This document shows positions 11,136-21,600 of a DNA stretch of 64,000 nt, one piece after another; the first letter of the stretch is position 1; every line of letters starts with the position of its first letter. The translations under genes and the position numbers were made by a program. This DNA is from Stachybotrys elegans (lineage: Eukaryota; Ascomycota; Sordariomycetes; Hypocreales; Stachybotryaceae): the NCBI GenBank assembly GCA_020746835.1, contig JAGPNK010000006.1, positions 1,426,001 to 1,490,000 of the forward strand, given 5' to 3'. The notes beneath the pieces were generated by a model. It saw only the letters and a list, made by a program, of their open reading frames with translations. It did no database searches and was not told where the DNA came from.

Positions 11136-11919
11136 ATGTCTGACGAGGAGCTCGATCGCGACTGGAAGCCTAACGGCCGCCGTCCTCAGTCGTAAGTCTC
11201 TGCCATCCCTGGGGTTCGCTACGGGTTGCACTGCATGCAATTGGGCGACATGGCATGAGACTTGACCATCTAACAATGTTTCTTCCAGCACCATCGCCCG
11301 CACCTTCTCCCAGGAGCTGATGGACATCTTCCGCATTGAGAACGATCTCACCGACCTCGACCAGCAAGTCGACCAGAGGTAACACTTCTCTCCTTTCATC
11401 CATAGGTAGCTTCAGCGGCTGACCGTGGCTTTGTGTTGTTCCGGAATAGGCGACAGAAGGTCGGCAGGAATACCCAAGAGCTAGCCTCCCTCGAGGCCCG
11501 TCTTCGCGAGATGGAGGACCGCCTCAAGCGTGGTGGCACGCAGAGCCGACCCTCACTGCCTCGCGATGAGAATGACGCTATTACATCCCCCACTCGACCC
11601 GACGACGACGCTCAGCAATCAGACGCCGCCACCATCAAGGACGACAAGTCCCGGTCGAGGCCCGGCACTGCCCGCGCTGCCCAGGCGGCCCCCAGTTCCG
11701 GCATCATGCCCCCAACACCCGGGGCCAGTGAAGGTGAATACTACCTCATCACCCGAGCTGACTTGGACGACCGACCTCGCTGACACGACTTTTTGCTTGA
11801 TGAATCCAGACGGCGACCGTGACGGCGAGTAAGCCACGACCTTTCTAGATCCTGGTTCTCACTGATATGGCCTTGTTTTGTTTTGATATGCAAATCCAAC
11901 TAGCTGGGTGCCCATGTGA
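11136..11919 (+). CDS. Small conserved-looking coiled-coil protein of unknown function
   Basis: I do not recognise the family. Exons 11136-11191, 11289-11378 and 11450-11733 are clear. They encode MSDEELDRDWKPNGRRPQS, then an amphipathic stretch (about residues 19-80: FSQELMDIFRIENDLTDL, then QELASLEARLREMEDRLKR) with strong heptad character, then a disordered Ser/Pro/Asp-rich tail. The 3' end is ambiguous. Splicing 11734-11809 and 11829-11903 gives a 154-aa protein ending WVPM. Omitting the last intron stops at 11830-11832 (150 aa, ending DGDRDGE). Leaving 11734 unspliced stops at 11781-11783 (EYYLITRADLDDRPR). Each variant is in frame. Conserved-looking intron phases and acidic/coiled-coil order support a real gene. 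No signal peptide or membrane segment is present, so it is probably nuclear or cytosolic. Confidence 0.65.
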
Positions 11920-12656
11920 GGCGAGCAACCTGCGTCTCAGCGACGACTTTCCACCTGGAAGCTTGGAAAGTCTTGTTTGGTGTCCCGTGCAAACGGACTT
12001 TTTTAGCAACACAAGCACGCATGATCTACGTCTACGGACGAGGCAACCCATGTCCAGCTTCTCTGCCAGGGGTGCTTCAGCGCAGTACGCAAAGTGCTGC
12101 CAGTCACGGTTGGAATGACACCTCGGTTTTCTTTCGTTATTGCATTGGACATGGGAGGCCGGGGACTTATACCACTTTCACTACTCGTCATTCGTTAGAC
12201 GATATTCCTCGGCGGCGTTTCAACTGGCATTATAACTTATCTGGTTTATGCTTATTGTTTTGGGGGGGGTTGGTATCGTCAGACCATCTCGCATAGGCTC
12301 GCTCTGCTCGGCCCCCAAAGATTCGGTCCTGCAGACGAGCCTGCTTACAACTTTATAATGCACGGATTTCATGTGAGCTTTTGGTTGCGGATGACGGAGA
12401 TGTCGTGTGGGATGGATGGGATTGGGGGTCTATCATATTGGTCCTACCTCCAGCATGGGAACAGATGAACGAACCGACGGGCACTTGTATATATCAACCC
12501 GGGATGGATGATGTCAATTCATAACTGCTTCTCTAGCACATGCTCGCTGCTCTGCTCCGTACCTCGATTGTTAGTTGAAGTGTCTCGGCTGTTGAAACAG
12601 CGAGTCGCATGGCATCTCGAGGCATTAATAGCATGCCCTGTAAGGTGGGAAGACGC
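11920..12656. other. Convergent intergenic region
   Basis: This is the 3' flank of the coiled-coil gene and of the aspartic protease, which face each other. No coding evidence was seen. Confidence 0.5.
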
Positions 12657-14041
12657 TCACTTGTCTAGCATTTCCTTGCTCGCGAAGCCAACCTGGCCAT
12701 TCTCCATATCAAACGCCACATAGAAAGCCTTCAGCATAGTGCTCCCCATGATTGACGTGTGGAAGCCCTCGGCAGTCTGAAGCCCGCCGTAGCAATATGT
12801 AGGGTCATCCCTCAGAGGGCCAAAATAAAAGTTGGGCCCGGGAACGGTCAAGACGCGCTCCACCCCGGGGATCTTGAACTTGAGATCCGGCAGCTCATCC
12901 TCGAGGTGGCAGGGGAAGAGGTAAACCTCGGGTGTCGTGGGGACAACCTCCATGCCCGGCACGGAGCGCCAGTACAGATCGACAATCGCCTTGGGCAGGA
13001 ACAGCAGCGTCGTGCCCGTGTCGACCGTGACGGTGAAGTCGTGCGAGAACCACGTGTCGTTGTCGCCCCAGGACGTCAGCCCGAGCTCGACGTCCCAGAA
13101 GACGCTGCCCTCGACCGTATCGAGCCAGACGAAGCCGTCGGGCGCCATGGCGTTGTCGACGAAGCCAAAGTCCATCTTTCCCGGGGCGTTCTTGCCCAGG
13201 TCGCAGGCGAAGATAGGCCGCGCGAGCGCGGGCTCGAGGAGGTCGATGAAGCGCGCCGCGGGCGGCTGGATGTTGTTCTCGAGTGTGTACGCTAGGCCCA
13301 GGATGCCGCTGAGGCCCAGCTCGTCCTCAAAGGAGCGGGCCATGAGCTCGGCGGACTGCACGCTCATGTCTTGGATGGTGAAGTTGCCCAGGCGGACGGT
13401 ATCTTGGTACACGATGCCGTGGGCGTGCGAACCGTCACCTGCGTCTATTAGATTGTGGGGGACTCGACAGAAGGGAAATTCGGCTGGGGAGTTACCGTAT
13501 AGGACATCCCAGCTTGAGTTCTCGACGTATTCTGCTGTCGAGGAGGCATTGGGTTTGTATTGGGGCGCCCACGGCCCGTCGATGTTGACGCGGTACTGCG
13601 TGTCGGTCGACTGCACCCACCTTTGGGGCAAGTTGAGATGACTTCGCTTCACTTCGTTTCTAGGGAAGTCATGTACTCACAAGTCTGCAGAGCCCGTATC
13701 GATGCACAGTCTCACTGTCTGTGGGGGGTTTCCGATTTCCACATTGGCCACGTATATGCTGTCGTTGACCAGGGGATCCAAGACGATGGTATCGTTACCT
13801 GCACAGGACCAGTCAGCAAGGACAACAAATGTTCCCCGAGGCGGAGAGGCCTACCCTCTTTTGTTAGGAGATGGGACAAGTCGCTGACAGCTCCTGGATC
13901 CCCCCATTTGCTGCGCGCAGCCAGCCACTCGCGGACAAAGTCGCGTTGACCAGAAGCCTGCTGCACTTCCACGGAGAAACTGCTTCGAGAACCGGATGTG
14001 CCAGCCACTAAGCCGGCGAAGAGGAAAGAGAACGGTAACAT
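12657..14041 (-). CDS. Secreted pepsin-like aspartic protease (family A1)
   Basis: Predicted secreted endopeptidase. Exons 14041-13855, 13798-13681, 13620-13496 and 13438-12657 give 403 aa. Residues 1-17 look like a signal peptide; a propeptide-like stretch follows to about residue 70. The two catalytic motifs are split between exons: CIDTGSADLW (Asp96; the DTGSADL/W junction is formed by splicing 13621-13680) and TVDTGTTLLFLP (Asp283). Splicing 13439-13495 restores YGDGSHAHGIVYQDTV, the flap-region signature, which confirms that intron. The C-terminus carries IMGSTMLKAFYVAFDMENGQVGFA, as expected for the family. No GPI-type hydrophobic tail is seen, so a freely secreted enzyme is likelier than a yapsin. 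Several N-glycosylation sites (NDS, NDT, NAS, NSS) fit secretion. A TATA-like motif lies about 95 bases upstream. Confidence 0.92.
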
Positions 14042-14132
14042 CCTGTTAGACTAGTCGTCTTGGTTTAGTCGAGGTAGGCTGATATGCGGGGAGAGAGCGT
14101 GTAAGTACGAAGGATCTCTCCATCAACACAGC

Positions 14133-14138
14133 TTTATA
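14133..14138 (-). promoter_or_regulatory. TATA-like box of the aspartic protease gene
   Basis: TATAAA reads on the minus strand about 95 bases upstream of the protease ATG. The spacing is reasonable for a fungal core promoter with a short leader. The assignment rests on motif and position only. Confidence 0.45.
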
Positions 14139-14540
14139 GAAGAAGATCCTCTTCTCCTTTCCGCTCTTTCTGCTCTTTTCTTCTCACTTCTCGGGTAGCA
14201 GTTCTAGAAGCATGCCTCTCACAAGGTTTTCGGCAGGTCTGTCCATCGGGAGACGTCGTGCGACAAGTGCAGCAAACAACTTTGTTGGTATGAGCAGCGG
14301 CAACACATGGTTCGCACCATATCGCGCCGCTAATGTTTGTTTGGTCATGCTGAGAATCTTCCTATCGCGTGGTTCGTCATATATTTTGGCGAGCGAGTTG
14401 AGACATGCCTTGGAGGCAGGCCCAGGGCTGTACCAGGCAAACTGCATGTCAGGTCGGTTTCTGTGAGGTAGATGCGGCATCTAGATGTTGTTCCACGAGG
14501 ATTTCCTGGAATCGTACCACCATGTGCCACGCGATCTGAA

Positions 14541-14775
14541 GACCACGAAGGCCACGAAGGCTGCAAGTGCTGCGAGTGCTGTGATAGCTAGGTTAATGAA
14601 GTTTGCGAGGCCTAGGTTGATGAGGCCTGCAAAGCCTTGGAAACTTGTATCACGCAATACCTCTATTTCCCCAAGGCTTGCAGGCCCCATCAGCCCAGGC
14701 CTCGCAACCTTTACTAACCTAACTGTCGCAGCCCTCGCAACCTTCGTAGCATTCGTGGCCTTCGTAGCTCTCGCA
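14541..14775. repeat. Long imperfect inverted repeat (hairpin, arms about 100 bases)
   Basis: The left arm 14541-14640 and the reverse complement of 14671-14775 are very similar. For example GCGAGGCCTAGGTTGATGAG in the left arm aligns with GCGAGGCCTGGGCTGATGGG in the flipped right arm, and both end in GCCTTGG. The loop is about 30 bases (14641-14670). Inside each arm a degenerate 9-base unit of the type CACGAAGGC recurs. Many arm differences are C/T or G/A. It could be a MITE-like element, a decayed inverted duplication or a structured RNA. I saw no flanking target-site duplication with certainty. Confidence 0.7.
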
Positions 14776-15439
14776 GCCTTCGCAGACCAAGCCTTGTCGG
14801 TGCGCCACAGCAAAATTGGCTGTGCAGGTCCCATGCCAAGTCTTGTTATGTATTCAAGGAACCTTGTTGTGTAGATTGGGGTACTCTACCTGCAAGGCTA
14901 TGCAGGAGCCTCGTCCCAAGAAATGGTTGATTCCCATAGACTTGCTCCCAAGGTACTGGAGGCGTCGCCAAATGACAGGCCGCCTGCCCTGCTTGTTGCG
15001 GTTCCTGTGCTGCATGGAAGCATCGCAGGCATGAAATGCAAATCTCAGGCAATCCAGACACAGAGAGCTCGAGGCGATTAATGTGAATCATATAGTTGCT
15101 GTCATGATCGGCACCTGAACGCGGGGACGGAAAATCGCTTGCCTGTCCATGGCGGCGTGCTTGATCAGAGATGACGAACTGGATCTGGCCGATCTCTGTC
15201 AAGGCTGCGCATGAAATCCGTGGGGGTAACGGAGTGCTATATCAATTAACGTTACCAGAAAGCGGGTTTTATTGGTATATACATAGAAACCCATCTGCAA
15301 GGAACCACCAAGTGGGCTGCGCTGGAGCCCGTAGCGATATCCGGATGACGGGCAGTCAAGGACATCTGGAATCAATCTTGATGCTCAAGGCCGACTTGTT
15401 TCTGAGACAGCAGAGCAGGACTCAACTGCCGTAATGAAT

Positions 15440-15464
15440 GAGCTGAGCTGAGCTGAGCTGAGCT
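15440..15464. repeat. GAGCT pentanucleotide tandem repeat
   Basis: Five consecutive copies of GAGCT in non-coding DNA. This is a simple repeat with no apparent function. Confidence 0.75.
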
Positions 15465-15879
15465 TCCGCCAGCCTCACCATTCCAAAAGGCCATCGGGTT
15501 TCGTCATGTTTCATGTGGGTAATAAACCACCCTGGTTCGCTCCTAATAATTGCTTTCGGCTTGTCTGCTTGTACTGGCATTTGCTGTCGCTTCTGCCCGG
15601 CCTTTTCTCCGATGCGGATGCGGCTGAGATGAGCATTGCAAGTTCATTTCTGGCCCAGGCCCTCAGACCAGGGGCAAGGGGCCCGAGATGCTGGTTCTTC
15701 TCCTTGTGGTTATCTTGCTTTGGCTTTTTTTTTTTCCTGGTTCAATCAAACTCGTCTTTGGCCTCAGCTCTATTCTGAGCTCAATCAACCTTCTCTCCAC
15801 CTTTGGGTTCCTTGGGTGCTCTCTTGCACCAGCAGATACGTAGCCACTGCGCCTAATTAGTGAACTACATACCTACAAA

Positions 15880-16010
15880 TAGGTAGGCAGGTAGGTAGGT
15901 ATGTATGTACATAGGTAGAGATGCTTACCAAGGTACAGGTATCCAGCTCCTAAGATAAGTGCAGATCCTACCTGCCTGAGCTACCTACCTACCTACCGAG
16001 TACCTACCTT
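15880..16010. repeat. Facing GGTA / TACC tetranucleotide arrays
   Basis: A run of GGTAGGTAGGTATGTATG around 15880-15908 faces runs of CTACCTACCTACC around 15965-16008. Together they form a degenerate inverted repeat just upstream of the Zn2Cys6 gene. Such TACC-rich tracts are a familiar low-complexity feature of Sordariomycete intergenic DNA; a cruciform or transcript hairpin is possible. Confidence 0.6.
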
Positions 16011-16275
16011 GCCCTTGCCCTTTGTACCTCTCTCACTAAGTACCGACCCGCCGCCTCACCACCACCAGTCCACCCACGCCTTCCTCTCAACCCTTCCAAT
16101 TCATTCATTCCCTCATCATGCCCACTCGCCAGCACGCCTCCTTCCTCATGTTCCTCTGATAAAAAAAAAGTACAAGTGCCGGCCGGGTTGGCACCACCCC
16201 TCAATTGCAAAATCCGCTGAGGGAGAGGGAAGGGCGACTTTTGCACCGACTCGCTGCCTTTTCCATTCCCTCGCA

Positions 16276-17976
16276 ATGGCCCGTATCCGCGTCGGTGCCG
16301 CCGCTGCCTCGAGCGACGCAGGCACGCCGGCGCCTTCACCGTCCTCGTCATCCACCAATGCCGGCGCCGCTGCCGCTGCCGCAAAGACTCGTCGAACTCA
16401 TCGCAAGTCGCGCAACGGCTGTGCAGAGTGCAAGCGTCGCCATATCCGCTGCGACGAAGGCAAGCCTGCCTGCACCAACTGCACCATTGCTGAGCGTGTC
16501 TGCTCTTTTCCCAGCAGCTCCTCCGGCTCTCCTCACCATCGCCATCATCCTCCTCCTCCTCCTCACCACCAGCATCATCGTGTCGCTGCAGCTTCGTCAC
16601 CACAGCTATCCTATCCAGTACAACCACCAACGCTGCCCCCGCCCCTCCCACCAGTGGCATCGCCTATGCCCTCTACTCCAGGCTCTACCTCGGCAGCCTC
16701 ATCCTCAGCCTCGCTGGGTCCTTTGCTGTACCAGGCTCCCTCTCAGCCTCGTAACCAGGTCCATCTGCCCTCTTATCACCATCTTTTCCCTCCCCCTCAG
16801 CAGCATCCTCTTAGTCCGGCCCTAAGCGTAGGGGATACCGCCGAATCGCCTGCCCGGAGCTCTTTATCATCTCATACCGAGCCTCAGCATCACCGATTGC
16901 TTCATCCATCCATGCCGCCTCTCGAAAAGCTCAACATCCCTCATGAGAGACTGAACCCTTCCCACAGCCCGTATTCAGCCCCCGTCACAGCTGCCGCACC
17001 TCACCCCCCCATTCCTGCTCCCGCCACGTTTACGGCTCAACACTTGGCACTTCTCCATCATGCTGAGAACAACATGACCACCTCCTTTTTCGGCGCCGGC
17101 CAAGCTCACCTCGCAGTGAGTATCGCAATTCGCCATGTCTCATCGGCACCCTACCTCATCGACCAGCTCCTCGCTCTCACCGCCATGCACATCATCTTCC
17201 AGAAGCAACAGCCACATCAACCACACCAAAACCTAATTCAGGATTCCATCTCTAGCCTGCATAACCAAGCCACCGAGCTGCAGACACGTGCTCTCAACGC
17301 CTTCACTAGAGAGACAGGCACTATCAGCGCTTCAGGCAATGAAATGACAAACTATATCCCACGCTTCCTCTTCAGCGCCTTCCTCAGCATTCATGTTCTG
17401 GCTGAATGTCTGTCGCATGATCCTGCAGGTCCCGGTTTCCACGAGTTTATTGATCGCTTCGTTGAGTGCATCGCTCTGCATGGCGGCGTCCGTAGCGTCA
17501 TCAAGCCAGACTGGCAAAGCCTCATGACCTCGGAGCTCTACCCCATGCTGTCGCCTGCCATGTTTGCCAAGCCCGAGAACGTCGAGAAGCCCGGGAACGA
17601 GTGCGAGCCGTTGGATGCCCTCATGAACACGTCAGACTTGAGTCCTACGAGCATTGCCGCCTGCCGCGAGGCCATCAAGTCGCTGCAGTGGGCCTTTAAC
17701 TGGCAGAATAACTACAAGGATCGAGACACGGCATACGCCGGCTCGTCATTCGCCATTGTCGTTTCCGAAGGGTTCACCGAGGTCCTGCGGAAGCACCACC
17801 CCGAAGCCCTCATCATTCTAGCCTACTACGGCGTTTTGCTGCATCGCGCACGGCGCTTCTGGGTCTTCGGTTCCTCAGGCTCTCGCATAATTCGCGCCGT
17901 GGCCCAGAATCTGAGCAGTTTCTGGCAAGAGCCCATGAAATGGCCACTCGACGTCATCGCAACCGAAGTGGATTGA
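16276..17976 (+). CDS. Zn2Cys6 fungal-type transcription factor
   Basis: Predicted nuclear DNA-binding regulator of 566 aa, with no intron seen. The N-terminal zinc cluster is complete: Cys49, 52, 59, 66, 69 and 76 in CAECKRRHIRCDEGKPACTNC plus a final Cys, spacing CX2CX6CX6CX2CX6C, preceded by a basic segment (RRTHRKSRNG). A long Pro/His/Ser-rich linker (about 80-230) leads to a helical C-terminal regulatory region (about 250-560) of the type found in sterol-uptake-control-like (Upc2-like) factors. I place the start at 16276 because the zinc cluster is normally near the N-terminus. The frame is open upstream to 16009 (89 more codons, low-complexity and Pro/His-rich), which is more likely leader sequence. 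Target genes cannot be inferred; it is divergent from the aspartic protease across a 2.2 kb gap. Confidence 0.88.
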   Translation: MARIRVGAAAASSDAGTPAPSPSSSSTNAGAAAAAAKTRRTHRKSRNGCAECKRRHIRCDEGKPACTNCTIAERVCSFPSSSSGSPHHRHHPPPPPHHQHHRVAAASSPQLSYPVQPPTLPPPLPPVASPMPSTPGSTSAASSSASLGPLLYQAPSQPRNQVHLPSYHHLFPPPQQHPLSPALSVGDTAESPARSSLSSHTEPQHHRLLHPSMPPLEKLNIPHERLNPSHSPYSAPVTAAAPHPPIPAPATFTAQHLALLHHAENNMTTSFFGAGQAHLAVSIAIRHVSSAPYLIDQLLALTAMHIIFQKQQPHQPHQNLIQDSISSLHNQATELQTRALNAFTRETGTISASGNEMTNYIPRFLFSAFLSIHVLAECLSHDPAGPGFHEFIDRFVECIALHGGVRSVIKPDWQSLMTSELYPMLSPAMFAKPENVEKPGNECEPLDALMNTSDLSPTSIAACREAIKSLQWAFNWQNNYKDRDTAYAGSSFAIVVSEGFTEVLRKHHPEALIILAYYGVLLHRARRFWVFGSSGSRIIRAVAQNLSSFWQEPMKWPLDVIATEVD

Positions 17977-18608
17977 AGCAAGTGGCTAGGCTCTCGGCTT
18001 ACCTCTATTTAACACACACCACCAACTGGAAACGACTCTTCAATGACGCGGATCGACTTGTTTGCCATATCTGATATTTTTACTTTTAAGATCGTCGTGA
18101 TCCGCAAATCCTACTGCTAAAATATGGCAGCTCTTCAGAACCTATTGTCACCAAGCCGGCCCATCCTCGAAACCCCCCCCCTTTTTTTTTTCCGTGCAGG
18201 TACCGACCAGTACGTGATACACATACACGGCGTATACCCACACCAGCGCCTGTTTTGACGGATTCTACATGCATCATCAATCCTATCTCTAGACTCATGT
18301 CTCTCTTTGTCGTCTAGGCTAAAGTCATTGACATGCCGAGCTCGACCCGGGGTTTCGAAGAACGGTCCGAGACAATCGGCACCAAAGAACGACCCCTCTA
18401 TGGAATGGTATCACTACACGATATAAAATGGATGGGACGAGACCTATGAGGTCTACCCAGGAGCTGTTTCTCTAGAGCGACCGTGTCCACGTAACCCGTA
18501 GAACTCCCAGCCGTCCCAGCCTGAGTCTTGGGCTGAATCACTCCCGCCGGCAGATGCGTCAGCCGCGTCCCATCTCGGCGCAAATTCTGTCCTGAGCTCC
18601 TCCTCGCG
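17977..18608. other. Convergent 3' intergenic region
   Basis: This is 3' flanking sequence of the Zn2Cys6 gene and of exportin-1, with C- and T-homopolymer runs around 18173-18192. No gene was seen. Confidence 0.55.
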
Positions 18609-21600
18609 TCACAGCTCATCATCGTCCAGCTCCGACGGCTTCAGCAGACCGCCCACCTTCTGCCGCCTCTCCATGTCCGCAGCCTTGGCGTCGCGCTCCT
18701 GCTGCTCCTTCTCGACGATGTAGAGCTCGGCATTGTCGCCCGCAAACTCCTTGAGCGACACAAGGAAATCTCGCAGGTTGAGGCGGAACTTGTCATACGT
18801 CGTATTCAGCGTAAACAGACCCTCCACGAAGCTTGCTACCTGCGCCCTGTTGTCTTGTATTAGTATAGGACATCTCGTCGAGAATAGCTAGAAGCAACTT
18901 ACGATTGCAGGTTGGGGAAGGCGCTGCGTAGCAAGTTGACCACAAAGTTGCTGAGGAACTCTCGGTTCGGAGTGCCGGGTGCAGCTTGGTCGGGGGAATA
19001 GATAGGGCCCTTGATCTTGGGTGGTGTTCCGTCGGCGGGGTGGATGAAGTTGAAGAGCTTGAGCAGCAGCATGGACTGCGTTTTGAAGCCAGCCTTGTGG
19101 TCGTTGTCTGTCACTACGAAGAACACGTCCTGTAGGATAGTGATGAAGAAACGTTGGAAGAAGGCATCGGCCGTGGCAGTGTCGGTCTTGTCTGCAATGT
19201 TGTTGATCAACTCCAAGCACATGTTGAGGCCGGCGCTCTCCACGTCACGGTTGTCATGCTTGAATGCCCATGAGCACGAGTCGATGACGAACTTGAACTG
19301 GTTGTTATCCAGCTTCAGCAGTGCTGATAATACATTAGCTTAATCCCGGCAGAGTCGGTATGGCATTCCTATTGCTTACCTGGGAAGCAGTGGAGGTTGA
19401 TTGCTCGCAGAAGATTGAAGAACTCAACACGGTGCTCGGGATACTCGGAGAAGTCCTTGTTGATCATGTCGAGCGTGCACTCAAATACATTCTGCATAAT
19501 GATGGGGACTTGGTCCTCCGTCAGGGTCTACTTATTGTTAGCACGTCATGCTGCCCAAGTGCGCGTTAGAAGACTTACCGAGAGCTTGGTAATGATGGTG
19601 GACATGGCCTTCAGAACCTCGGCATCGCGAGCACCTGGTACGTTTCGGTTGTAGTCGACCAAAACCGAATCCAGCAGCGGGGGTACCATCTGGGCGCGAA
19701 CAGCTTGAAGGTCCTCGGCCTTGTCGACGTACGTCTCGATGAGTTTGAGGATTTCCTTCTTGATGGTACGCAGGCCGCGGACCTTGGGCATCTTAGTAGC
19801 AATCTCGCCTGCGCTTGTTGTTAGCATAGTGTGGTAGAAATGCGTGTGCTAGCCATACCGTTCTCAGCCACAGCATCAGAAATGAGGGTGCTGGTTGCAC
19901 GGTACATCTGGAGCATGTCGTGGTAGATGCGGCCAATTTGGGGATAAAAGTAGGGTCCGACTGAGGAGCAGGCTGATACATTGGTCTTCATGATGTTTCC
20001 AATGATCTTGATCGTCTCCGAATCCTGGAGAATGGACGGGTTCATGGTGGCATGCTTGATAATCTCGTCCCAGGCGGCATTGGGGATCGTCATGAGCTCA
20101 GCAAGTAATCTCTCCTGCTGGTTCTTGTTCCCTTGGGCAGCCACCATGTAGCCGCAGGCTTCGTAGAACGTATGCACCTGCTGGGGCGTCAGATCGCAAG
20201 TAATCTTGCCCATGTTTCGAACGATTTCCTCGATAAAAGGCTCCTGCTCGCTGGGCTGCAACGCGACAAAGTGTCGACGGCATTGCCTAGCAATCTTAAT
20301 GAAGGTGTCGCACGCCATGTCCTGCACACCTGATGTTTTGTCAGTAAGAGGTCAGAGTTTGCTTGTTGGTATTCTTACCTTCATGGCTCTCGTGCATAAA
20401 CTCAAACAGCTTGTTGACAACTGTCTTGAGGAACTTCCAGTGAGCCTTGAGGAAGCGCGGGTATTGGCCCACGATGTACATGATGTTACTGGCGACGACG
20501 GCCTTGTTGTCCTTTCCTCGCTTCATTTCCGTGAGGCCGAGGAGATCTTTAATAACGGTCACCAAGAACCTCTTTTCGGTTTCTTCGTTCATCGCAAGCG
20601 AGATGGAGCCAATGGCCCAGCAAAGGACGTTGCAGTTGTGCCACGACCACTCCGTGCCGTCGACCTGGCGAGCAAGCTTCTCGGTCATGATGTTCTCAGT
20701 GTCCACGACATCCAGATGAGTCAGGTACACCAGGCACTCCCTTATCGTCTTGTACAGCTGAACAGTGTCGGTCTCCTTGACGAACTCGCGCACGATTTCG
20801 CCCTCCTCGTTCTCCACAATCAACACCTCTTCGGGTCGGACCATGTTTTCAATCATGACAATTCGCAGGTTCGAGAGGATCTCGTTGTACTTGTGCTTGC
20901 GCAGAGGGTAGTTGACCAGCAACGACGGGTTTGGGGCCCCGCTTCCCGACATGCCGCTGCCCACGGACATCAAAGGGTTGAGGTCGGTGATTGGGAGCTG
21001 CTGCATCTCCTCGTACAGCTCCTGGACCAGCTTCAGCCAGTAGTCGAGGCAAATCTTGAAGATTTCTCGGTTCTCGATCTGAGATATCCTGATCAAGTAG
21101 TAGTGTCCATGAAGCAGGTAATCGCGGTTAGGGAGGTTTTCAATGAGCTGTTTTATGTCAGATCAAGTATAAACAGCCCAGGTCCGGATCATTACTCACG
21201 TTGAGATGCATGCCAAAGAAGTTGCACAGGAACAAGGCGAGGTTCTGGATAAACTCCTGGTCTCTGCTGTTGCTGCTGGGATATGTCGTCTTGAGATCGA
21301 GAGTAACAGGAATAATGTCGGCGATGGTGCTGATGACCTCGGTAAACATTTTCACCAGTTGTTCGTCGTAAGAGTTGGGCTGGCCAGGTCCACCAGTCTG
21401 CAGGCCTCCGATCTCAGTGAGGCACTGGAGAGTGAGATTGCGGAATTCGGGAGTCGACAGGAATCGGGTACGCAGGGTGTCGATGAGGGGGGTCTCGAAG
21501 ATGTAGCCTAGAGGAATCCAGTTGCAGAAGCGAAGCAGGGTCTCGAGGGTCGCCTTGATGAGACTAGGCTGGGTGGCGGTATTGAGAACTTCCTGGCAGA

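Larger units (their letters stand above)
14042..16275. other. Non-coding region with hairpin and simple repeats
   Basis: This 2.2 kb stretch lies between the divergent aspartic protease and Zn2Cys6 genes. It includes a minus-strand frame (14184-14480) whose C-terminal half looks protein-like (ending ENLVRGMLLELLPEK), perhaps a gene remnant. It also holds a long imperfect inverted repeat (14541-14775), a GAGCT array (15440-15464) and facing TACC/GGTA arrays (about 15880-16010). Confidence 0.5.

Noticed and set aside
14481..14874. Overlapping Ala/Lys/Thr-rich frames on both strands
   Set aside because: Both are products of the inverted 9-base repeat, not proteins.
16009..16275. 89-codon N-terminal extension of the Zn2Cys6 protein
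   Set aside because: The zinc cluster would be displaced from the N-terminus and the extension is His/Pro/Ser low-complexity sequence lying in a typical leader; the ATG at 16276 is preferred.
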